A stretch of 26,606 bases of DNA from Bacteroidota bacterium (GTDB lineage: Bacteria; Bacteroidota; Bacteroidia; Chitinophagales; Chitinophagaceae). Position numbers and translations under genes: made by a program. The DNA is taken from contig JAEYQO010000100.1 of the NCBI GenBank assembly GCA_023409975.1, positions 1 through 26,606 of the forward strand. Reading direction: 5' to 3'. The notes under the pieces were generated by a model. The model made no database searches, was not told where the DNA came from, and was given only the letters and a program-made list of their open reading frames with translations. Shown one piece after another: positions 15,154-20,693 of the stretch; the stretch's first letter is position 1; each line of letters begins with the position of its first letter.

Positions 15154-15449
15154 AGATCCCGATCAATGGCTTACATAAGGCTCTGGAGAGCAGGATCCGG
15201 CTTGGGATCATGTCGGCGCTGGCGGTCAACACCACCCTTGATTTTAATGCGCTGAAGGAATATCTCAGTGTGACCGACGGCAATCTGGCCAGCCATCTGA
15301 AAGGACTGGAGAAAGAACAGTTCATCACAGTGGAAAAGTCATTCATTGACAGGAAGCCAAATACCCGATACAGTATGACCACTACTGGTCGTCAGGCCTT
15401 TAGCGATCATCTGAAGGCACTGGAGGAAATCATACGGCAGAGCAACTAA
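15150..15449 (+). CDS. Winged-helix transcriptional regulator, 99 aa
   Basis: A one-domain DNA-binding protein of the ArsR/MarR-like winged-helix type. The N-terminal helix LESRIRLGIMSALAVNTTLD is followed by LKEYLSVTDGNLASHLKGLE, where the second part is the recognition helix (T-D-G-N-L-A-S-H-L). The wing contains RKPNTRYSMTTTGRQAF. The last helix (HLKALEEIIRQS) probably makes the dimer. No metal-binding cysteines are seen, so a metal sensor of the classic ArsR type is unlikely even though copper genes lie upstream. It starts at GTG 15150 and overlaps the membrane protein's TGA by 4 bases, a sign of translational coupling. Confidence 0.85.
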   Translation: MKIPINGLHKALESRIRLGIMSALAVNTTLDFNALKEYLSVTDGNLASHLKGLEKEQFITVEKSFIDRKPNTRYSMTTTGRQAFSDHLKALEEIIRQSN

Positions 15450-15605
15450 AAAACAAGGCTCGCTTCAGTGAAAGAAGTGTGCCCGGTAGGTAATTACCCA
15501 AAAAGATGATGCGATAGAAACGGGATATCTGGTTCCGCAACCCCTTACCGATTGATTTCTACAGACTCGCAAGAAAGGTGATCAATGGCAGGGTTTTAAT
15601 GGGCT

Positions 15606-15830
15606 ATGGAAAAACATTTCGCTATGAAAAACGAGAACCAAAATCGCCAGAACCAAAACCGTGAAAACGACAACCGCGGCAATGAGCAGCAGCAACAAAG
15701 CCGTCAGAACCAGAGCAATCAGCAGAATCCGAATCGTCAGAATCAGCAAGGCCAGCAGCAAGGTCAGCAAAACCAGCAGGGTCAGCAAAACCGTGGCACC
15801 CAGCAGGGCCAGCAGGAGCGCAACCAGTAA
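15606..15830 (+). CDS. Q/N-rich low-complexity small protein, 74 aa
   Basis: The frame encodes an unusual composition. After MEKHFAMKNENQ nearly every residue is Gln, Asn, Arg, Gly, Ser or Glu, with repeated units such as QNQQGQQN and QGQQQG. There is no hydrophobic core, signal peptide or membrane span, so the product should be disordered and hydrophilic, perhaps prone to assembly. An inner ATG at residue 7 (15624) is a possible alternative start. Skewed composition can keep such a frame open by chance, and the opposite strand is also open as a Leu/Val-rich frame. Still, a terminator-like hairpin 18 bases after its stop supports expression. The family was not recognised; Gln/Asn-rich small proteins annotated only as hypothetical are known in this group. 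Confidence 0.5.
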   Translation: MEKHFAMKNENQNRQNQNRENDNRGNEQQQQSRQNQSNQQNPNRQNQQGQQQGQQNQQGQQNRGTQQGQQERNQ

Positions 15831-15848
15831 GAACTTCCTGGTGCAGGA

Positions 15849-15888
15849 AAATGACAACAGGGTCGCTGGCGCGACCCTGTTGTCATTT
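15849..15888 (+). terminator. Perfect 18-bp hairpin, likely terminator
   Basis: An inverted repeat with 18 consecutive pairs (15849-15866 with 15871-15888) and a four-base loop TGGC. The 3' arm ends in ATTT followed by CATTAAG, so the T tract is short. It is placed just after the Q/N-rich gene and ahead of the HAD gene on the same strand. It could also be a bidirectional structure or a binding site. Confidence 0.7.
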
Positions 15889-16018
15889 CATTAAGTCCCG
15901 TGATCGCTGCCGATAACCTGAGAACCTAATCCCATTTAACCGCGATATTTGCAACTGAAAAAAGCGGAGCCGTTCAGTTGCAGTACGGACAGTATTCAAA
16001 ACCGCTGGCGACTAGTAC

Positions 16019-16645
16019 ATGATCAAAGGAATCAGACATATCATTTTCGACCTTGGGGGCGTGCTGCTCAATATTGATTATCAGCTTACAGAAACAGCCT
16101 TTGTGGAATTGGGCATTACCAATTTTGCTGAGCTGTACTCGCAATTGAAACAGACACCGGTTTTTGATGATTTTGAAACCGGTAGACTGTCTCGTGCTGA
16201 GTTTGTACGCGCTCTCCAGGATCTGGCACCCGTGCCCCTGACAGAGGAACAGGTGTGTGCCGCCTGGAACGCTATGTTGTTAGACCTGCCTCTGCGCCGG
16301 TTACAACTGCTGCAGCAATTAAGGATCCATTACGATCTGATCCTGTTGAGCAATACCAACGAGGTGCACGAGGAAGCCTTTAACCGCATCATCCTCGACA
16401 GTCACGGAGCGAACCTGGGAACCTATTTCGACAAAGTATATTATTCCCACCGGGTGGGCATGCGCAAGCCTATGCAGGATCTGTTTCGCCGCGTGCTGGA
16501 GGAGAACGGATTTCTGGCGCAGCATACCCTGTTTATTGATGACAGTCCGCAGCATATCGAGGCTGCGAAGGCTACGGGTATTCACGCGGTGTATCTTGAA
16601 AAAGGGATGACCATAGAGGATGATATATTCAAACCTAAAGCATAG
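16019..16645 (+). CDS. HAD-superfamily (subfamily IA) phosphatase
   Basis: A cytosolic hydrolase with the four HAD motifs. Motif I is IIFDLGGVLL with nucleophile Asp11; the usual second Asp is Gly13, as in YihX-like members. Motif II is LILLSNTNE (about residues 103-111). Motif III Lys lies in HRVGMRKPMQDLF. Motif IV is FIDDSPQHIEAA with the two metal-binding Asp. A helical cap follows motif I, the type C1 of subfamily IA. The closest named relatives by motif are YihX (sugar 1-phosphate phosphatase) and epoxide-hydrolase N-terminal-type phosphatases, but the substrate cannot be told. The gene is monocistronic, with its own terminator directly after the stop. Confidence 0.88.
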   Translation: MIKGIRHIIFDLGGVLLNIDYQLTETAFVELGITNFAELYSQLKQTPVFDDFETGRLSRAEFVRALQDLAPVPLTEEQVCAAWNAMLLDLPLRRLQLLQQLRIHYDLILLSNTNEVHEEAFNRIILDSHGANLGTYFDKVYYSHRVGMRKPMQDLFRRVLEENGFLAQHTLFIDDSPQHIEAAKATGIHAVYLEKGMTIEDDIFKPKA

Positions 16646-16646
16646 C

Positions 16647-16678
16647 AAAAGCCCCCGTAGGACTACAGGGGCTTTTTT
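16647..16678. terminator. Bidirectional terminator between the HAD and DUF5777 genes
   Basis: AAAAGCCCC near 16647-16655 pairs with GGGGCTTTT near 16668-16676, extended by GTA/TAC inside, with a small loop. T runs follow on both strands, so it can serve the plus-strand HAD gene and the converging minus-strand DUF5777 operon. Confidence 0.85.
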
Positions 16679-16697
16679 CCATTCTCTATTATGATGA

Positions 16698-17657
16698 TTA
16701 CCAAATCCGGTTTCGCGAGTTCCTGAACTCTTTGGGCCGCACTACGGTGAAAACCCTGGAGATATTAAACCCGAAATGAATATCGCCCTTTCCCCAGTTG
16801 CCAAACGTTTGCCCTATAACATGCCGTTCGGTTACCGCTGTCGAATTAGACAGCATTAACTGGAATACGTGGCCACCGGTTTCAATATCGAAGCCCACTG
16901 TAAGCGAGTTCTTCGTTTTGTTACCAAAAGGATCGTTCAACTGGTATTCAGGGAGCTGGAAATAGTATTCAGCGTTCAGTGAGATCCTGTTGGAAAGCTT
17001 TAGTCTGCCGCCTATGCCAAGTGCCAAAACATCATTGGGCTCGGCTACGGTTTGCACGAGATTGTAATGGATATGCGTAGGCATCAGCTGCAACGACAGT
17101 GCGGAGCTAAACTTCCTGGCCAGTAAGAGCTGATTGACAAAGGCCATGCGGTTGGTGAAGTAGTACTCTGTTCCCGGGGGAATGATCACCTCATCGTCCT
17201 GAACGGAGATTCCTCCCAGATAACTCAGGCTGACCGGCATGGAATTGTCTTCCTTCTGACGTAAGATACGAACTTTTGCGAATCCATCGTATTCTTTCAA
17301 ATAAGAGCTTCTTCCGATCCCGATCATCAGCCAATCGGTGATGCCATAGTCAAAGCCGATACGGGTGACGGCATTATCGAGCCCAAAGAAGTCTTTAAAC
17401 CCTTCATTGATCCGGCCAAACCTGTGGTTGACCCGGAAATCGAGTACACCTCTTCCTACGTTTTCAATGCTATGGCCATTGGCAATTCTTGTCGTCTTGA
17501 AAGTAGCAGTTGTAACTCCCTTACCTGCGGGCGCTGCAGTTTCCTCTTCCAGCAGTTCCATGAGGTCATCGTCGCTTGTGGTATCTGTTTGGGCGTGGGT
17601 GCTTAAAGCCCCGATAGTTAAGCTGGCGGTCAGTATCAGAACCTGTCTGAATTTCAT
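16698..17657 (-). CDS. DUF5777 outer-membrane beta-barrel protein
   Basis: The protein starts with a Sec signal (FRQVLILTASLTIGALSTHA, cut before QTDTT). Next comes an acidic linker (DDDLMELLEEE), then many short amphipathic strands with alternating hydrophobic residues and aromatic girdles, such as GVLDFRVNHRFGRINEGF and FDYGITDWLMIGIGRSSYL. The order and the G-R-G-V-L-D-F / I-N-E-G / F-F-G-L-D landmarks match DUF5777, a barrel family confined to Bacteroidota. It should sit in the outer membrane. The substrate is unknown. It ends in strand-like KGDIHFGFNISRVFTV and then an Arg-rich tail. It is the last gene of the unit, 31 bases after the YceI gene, and is followed directly by the shared terminator. 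Confidence 0.88.
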   Translation of the reverse strand: MKFRQVLILTASLTIGALSTHAQTDTTSDDDLMELLEEETAAPAGKGVTTATFKTTRIANGHSIENVGRGVLDFRVNHRFGRINEGFKDFFGLDNAVTRIGFDYGITDWLMIGIGRSSYLKEYDGFAKVRILRQKEDNSMPVSLSYLGGISVQDDEVIIPPGTEYYFTNRMAFVNQLLLARKFSSALSLQLMPTHIHYNLVQTVAEPNDVLALGIGGRLKLSNRISLNAEYYFQLPEYQLNDPFGNKTKNSLTVGFDIETGGHVFQLMLSNSTAVTERHVIGQTFGNWGKGDIHFGFNISRVFTVVRPKEFRNSRNRIW

Positions 17658-17688
17658 GTTTTGGTTAGTATTTAGACTTTGAGATTGA

Positions 17689-18237
17689 TTACCGGGCCAT
17701 TAACTGGCTGTTGACGGTAACCTCGATCTTGTCAGCAATCTTGCTGGCTACCATTGATGGGATCTTGATCCCGTAATCAGCAGGGCGCACATCGAACTTT
17801 GCTGTGGTTGTCACCTGCCGGCCTTTGATCGTAATCGTTCCCGGCACCGTCACCACTTTGGTGACACCATGAATAGTGAGCTTACCGGAGGTCTGCACCT
17901 TATAGGTGCCGTCCTTTTTGAAGTCAACCCCACTAAGGTCTGTGATCTTTCCCTTGAATTCTGCCTTGGGAAACTGGTCGCTTTCCATGTAGTTTTCATT
18001 GAAATGCTCCTGCATGAGGGCTTTCTCAAACTTGAAGCTTTTGATCGGAACGATGAAGATCAGCTCACCGGTCTGCGCATCCATCACACTGGAAACATCA
18101 TTATTGAAAGCCTCAATATTTTCAACGGGCGTAGACGAGAAGAAAGTGATTTTCCCCGTACGCGTCATATACTTCTGTGCTTCGCTCTGGAACGCCAGTC
18201 CCAGCAGACAAAGACTTAAGACGATGATCTTTTTCAT
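17689..18237 (-). CDS. YceI-family periplasmic protein (copy 1)
   Basis: YceI proteins are lipocalin-like barrels that bind isoprenoid or amide lipids in the periplasm. The signal peptide is KKIIVLSLCLLGLAFQSEAQ. The domain fills the rest: TGKITFFSSTPVENIEAFN, EHFNENYMESDQFPKAEF (the family's H-F-x-x-x-x-Y-x-x-x-x-x-F-P-x-A/T-x-F core), a G-K-L-T-I-H-G-V-T strand and the terminal DYGIKIPSMVASKIAD strand. Length is typical. ATG 18237 gives the best signal peptide; another ATG lies 6 bases earlier. It follows the small cytochrome-like lipoprotein gene by about 20 bases and precedes the DUF5777 gene, so it belongs to the same operon. The protein is clearly paralogous to the YceI at 23515-24072. 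Confidence 0.9.
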   Translation of the reverse strand: MKKIIVLSLCLLGLAFQSEAQKYMTRTGKITFFSSTPVENIEAFNNDVSSVMDAQTGELIFIVPIKSFKFEKALMQEHFNENYMESDQFPKAEFKGKITDLSGVDFKKDGTYKVQTSGKLTIHGVTKVVTVPGTITIKGRQVTTTAKFDVRPADYGIKIPSMVASKIADKIEVTVNSQLMAR

Positions 18238-18260
18238 ATGCATATATAGTTTTTTTAGGT

Positions 18261-18647
18261 TTAGTTATCCAGGGCACCCTGATGGATCCAGGCGATGATT
18301 TTCTGACGATCACAGAGCGGCAGTAACGGTCCATCCTGGGGCATGGGCTGAAAGCCGGGTTCGTGATTGATGGCACCGGGGATACGGTGTGCCCAGTTCT
18401 TAACCCCCTGGTAGTTGTCAAACTTCTTTGCGCTGCCGCCACCGCCCGTCTGGTGACAGGGAGCCTTGACACAGTAGGTGTTCAGTAGCGGTTGAACCGT
18501 TTGTGCAAAGCTAACACTGGTGGTATCACAGCCACCTCCGCCCGGAGGTGGAACGTAGAGTTCTTCCCAGGAATCGTTATAACAACCGGCCAGAAAGACT
18601 GCGACTACAACTGTAAGAAACCCCGTGGCAAACAATTTGGTATTCAT
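18261..18647 (-). CDS. Cytochrome c-like lipoprotein, 128 aa, one CX4CH module
   Basis: The signal ends in a canonical lipobox, FLAGC, so Cys21 should be lipidated and the protein membrane-anchored. A Gly-rich linker leads to GCDTTSVSFAQTVQPLL and a haem-type site C-V-K-A-P-C-H, that is CX4CH rather than CXXCH. A possible distal ligand Met sits in FQPMPQDGPLLPLCD, followed by a helix ending IIAWIHQGALDN. This is the layout of the c-type cytochrome domains first seen in Planctomycetes. Haem attachment at a CX4CH site is unusual but known. The module is strongly similar to the second half of the protein encoded just upstream (18681-19424), pointing to duplication. The role is probably electron transfer at the envelope. 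Confidence 0.8.
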   Translation of the reverse strand: MNTKLFATGFLTVVVAVFLAGCYNDSWEELYVPPPGGGGCDTTSVSFAQTVQPLLNTYCVKAPCHQTGGGGSAKKFDNYQGVKNWAHRIPGAINHEPGFQPMPQDGPLLPLCDRQKIIAWIHQGALDN

Positions 18648-18680
18648 GAATTATTGAAACGGTTTAAATCAATTTAAGCA

Positions 18681-19424
18681 TTAATTATCAGGAAACCCGG
18701 AGGCTATCCATTTTTCGATCTGGCGGATCTCACAGTCCTGGAGCTTATTACCACCCTGTGGCATGGCATTGTAGCCCTGCTGATGTTTTATAGCTCCAAG
18801 AAACCTGCCAGACTGAATAGCAGCCACGACACCCTGATAGGAATCGTAGTTGTAACCTGCTGAAGGCAGATTGGTATTGTGGCACCCACGGCAATGCGAA
18901 TTCAGGATGGGCTGAATGACTGCTGCGAAAGAGAAGTTGGTTGTATCGCAGCCCTTGGGCGGACAGTTGGTGGTATTCGGAGCGCCCTGGTCGATCCAGT
19001 TCCTGATCAGCGCAATCTGTTCGTTCGTCAAAGGATCGTAGGGCGGTGGCGGCATTCGTTTATCGTGATCATCTTCCGTGATCTTCTCATACAGCTCACT
19101 ATCTTCTGCGTCGCCTGGTGTAAAATCCTTAGAGGTAATAGTCTCCCAACTCGTGAACACAAAGCCTTCCTGGTGAGAACTGGCATCGTGGCAACCGCCG
19201 CGGGCACAGTTGGTGATGAAGATGGGAAGGATATCGCGCCCGAAGCAGATCGTAGTATCAGCCGATGGCTGGTCACCACCATTATTACCACCATTATTGC
19301 CACCATTGCTACTATCGTTACCAGCAGGTGGCTGCGGAGCAGGCATATCCGTTTTGTGCTTGCAGGAAAGCGCGACAGCGGTGGTAAGGAGCAGAAAAGC
19401 AAGGGGAACTAAAACAATCTTCAT
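18681..19424 (-). CDS. Two-module c-type cytochrome lipoprotein, 247 aa
   Basis: After a lipoprotein signal (LLLTTAVALSC) comes a Gly/Asn-rich linker with N-N-G-G repeats. Two haem-type modules follow. The first has DILPIFITNC-ARGG-CHD (CX4CH) and a distal Met in KRMPPPPYDPLT with a final helix EQIALIRNWIDQGAP. The second has IQPILNSHC-RG-CHN (a standard CXXCH) and a distal Met in NAMPQGGNKLQDCE with a final helix IEKWIASGFPDN. It thus could bind two haems and act as an envelope electron carrier. It starts 3 bases after the stop of the OB-fold gene, and its stop lies 33 bases ahead of the next lipoprotein gene. Confidence 0.85.
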   Translation of the reverse strand: MKIVLVPLAFLLLTTAVALSCKHKTDMPAPQPPAGNDSSNGGNNGGNNGGDQPSADTTICFGRDILPIFITNCARGGCHDASSHQEGFVFTSWETITSKDFTPGDAEDSELYEKITEDDHDKRMPPPPYDPLTNEQIALIRNWIDQGAPNTTNCPPKGCDTTNFSFAAVIQPILNSHCRGCHNTNLPSAGYNYDSYQGVVAAIQSGRFLGAIKHQQGYNAMPQGGNKLQDCEIRQIEKWIASGFPDN

Positions 19425-19427
19425 AAA

Positions 19428-19835
19428 CTACTTATCAACCTGAATACAATCCTGAAGCAGGACCACTGTGGTGAAACCATTACAGAAGCCACGGACGGTC
19501 ATGATTTGACCTGTAGAAGCCTCGAAGCCCACATCTCTCATGGTGCATTGTACACCTGATAGCGGATCAGTGGATTCCAGCAGTAAAACAGTCTTACCAT
19601 CCTGGTTGGCTGTCACCTCGATTACTTTACCCTTTACCTCGAGCACCTGACCAAGGTAACGCCGATTAGCTTTTGCTTCGTTCTGTAAAAATTCGTCTGC
19701 AAGGTCAGTGGCGGTTATCGATGTGGCATTCTGGTCTTCCACCTTCTCATGTGGCTTGTTCCACAGCATATAGGCGGCAGCTCCTCCCATCAGGACGAGG
19801 GTGACGATAACCCATATGATGTATTTGCGCTTCAT
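19428..19835 (-). CDS. Membrane-anchored OB-fold (tRNA_anti-like) protein
   Basis: One N-terminal membrane helix (residues about 5-23, IIWVIVTLVLMGGAAAYML) is followed by a short linker and one OB-fold domain. The helix ATDLADEFLQNEAKANRRYL is followed by strands YLGQVLEVKGKVIEVTAN, KTVLLLES, VQCTMRD and GQIMTVRGFCNGFT, ending at LLQDCIQV. This matches the tRNA_anti-like proteins of Bacteroidota, which keep the OB fold but stand in the envelope and whose ligand is unknown. It is the first gene of the cytochrome/YceI/DUF5777 unit and has a good promoter 20 bases ahead of its ATG. Confidence 0.85.
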   Translation of the reverse strand: MKRKYIIWVIVTLVLMGGAAAYMLWNKPHEKVEDQNATSITATDLADEFLQNEAKANRRYLGQVLEVKGKVIEVTANQDGKTVLLLESTDPLSGVQCTMRDVGFEASTGQIMTVRGFCNGFTTVVLLQDCIQVDK

Positions 19836-19854
19836 TGGTGAATCAGTTACGCAG

Positions 19855-19886
19855 CAAATGTAGCAGTAGTTTGAAAGGCCATAAAA
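19855..19886 (-). promoter_or_regulatory. Promoter of the OB-fold/cytochrome/YceI/DUF5777 operon
   Basis: On the minus strand TTTT (19883-19886) and TACATTTG (19855-19862) are 20 bases apart: a full -7 match and one mismatch in the -33 box. The predicted leader to the ATG at 19835 is about 15 bases. It lies between the LytTR gene's stop and the OB-fold start, so this operon can be transcribed apart from the two-component genes. Confidence 0.55.
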
Positions 19887-19943
19887 CGGAACAGGATGAA
19901 CCGGGAAAAACGCTTGCTCAAAAGGTAAGTGTCCTGCCTTTTC

Positions 19944-20693
19944 TTAGTGGAGATCTCCGGAAAGCCAGCTTTTGAAATCGGCCGCCCGTTCTGAGCTCAC
20001 GACGGGTGCTTCTTTTACGGGTGGCTGCAGCCTGATGATGACCCTCGCCTTGGTATAGGTGCGCATTTCTTCTATCGACTTCAGACTGATGAGGTATTGC
20101 CGGTTGATCCTGAAGAACTGCTCCGGGTCCAGCATGCCCTCCAGCGCATCCAGATTATGATCCAGCGGATAGCTCCTTCCATCGAAACAGCGGGCAAAGG
20201 TGGCCTTGTTCTCACTGTAACAATAGGCGATCTGCTCCACCAGCACGGTCTTGATGTGCTCACCGAAGCGAACCATAAAGCGCGTTTTATAAGCCGGCTT
20301 TCCGGATTCCAGTGTAGCGGTGTCTTTCAACCAATCCTTAAGCTGCGCCAGCTTTTGGAAAGCCTGTTCGAGGTCCTGCTTCTTTACAGGCTTCAACAGA
20401 TAGTCGAGACCCGAAGTCTTGAACGCTTCGAGCGCATACTGGTCGTAGGCAGTGGTGAAAATAACTGGTGCCGGAACCTTCACCTGCTTCAACAGATCGA
20501 AGGCTGACCCATCAGCCAGGTGGATATCCATGAATACCAGCTCTGGCGCCGGATGATCCCTGAACCAGCTTGCAGCAGCATCAATACTATCCAGCACCGC
20601 AACGATCTCTGCACCAGGTGCGGTTTCCAAAACCAGCTTCGACAGCCTCCGGACTGCTGGTTGTTCATCTTCTATGATCAGTATCCGCTTCAT
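19944..20693 (-). CDS. LytTR-family response regulator
   Basis: The receiver domain (residues 1-120) has the acidic pair D9/E10, phosphoacceptor Asp56 in LVFMDIHLADG, Thr80-Thr81 in IFTTAYD and Lys101 in YLLKPVKK. A linker then leads to a LytTR DNA-binding domain (about 135-245) with FMVRFGEHIKTVLVEQIAYC, FRINRQYLISLKSIEEMRTY and VSSERAADFKSWL. LytTR domains bind pairs of short direct repeats upstream of target genes. Its ATG overlaps the kinase gene's TGA by 4 bases, so the two are coupled. The promoter of the OB-fold operon starts about 80 bases after its stop, making that operon the first candidate target. Confidence 0.93.
   Translation of the reverse strand: MKRILIIEDEQPAVRRLSKLVLETAPGAEIVAVLDSIDAAASWFRDHPAPELVFMDIHLADGSAFDLLKQVKVPAPVIFTTAYDQYALEAFKTSGLDYLLKPVKKQDLEQAFQKLAQLKDWLKDTATLESGKPAYKTRFMVRFGEHIKTVLVEQIAYCYSENKATFARCFDGRSYPLDHNLDALEGMLDPEQFFRINRQYLISLKSIEEMRTYTKARVIIRLQPPVKEAPVVSSERAADFKSWLSGDLH

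Noticed and set aside
15582..15857. Leu/Val-rich 91-aa frame on the minus strand opposite the Q/N-rich gene
   Set aside because: It is the mirror of CAG/AAC-rich codons, which give Leu and Val in the opposite frame. It overlaps the hairpin and has no context of its own.
19028..19443. Long frames on both strands opposite or within the two-module cytochrome gene
   Set aside because: They arise from the GGTGGTAAT-type repeats that encode the Gly/Asn linker; the cytochrome frame has signal, haem sites and operon context.
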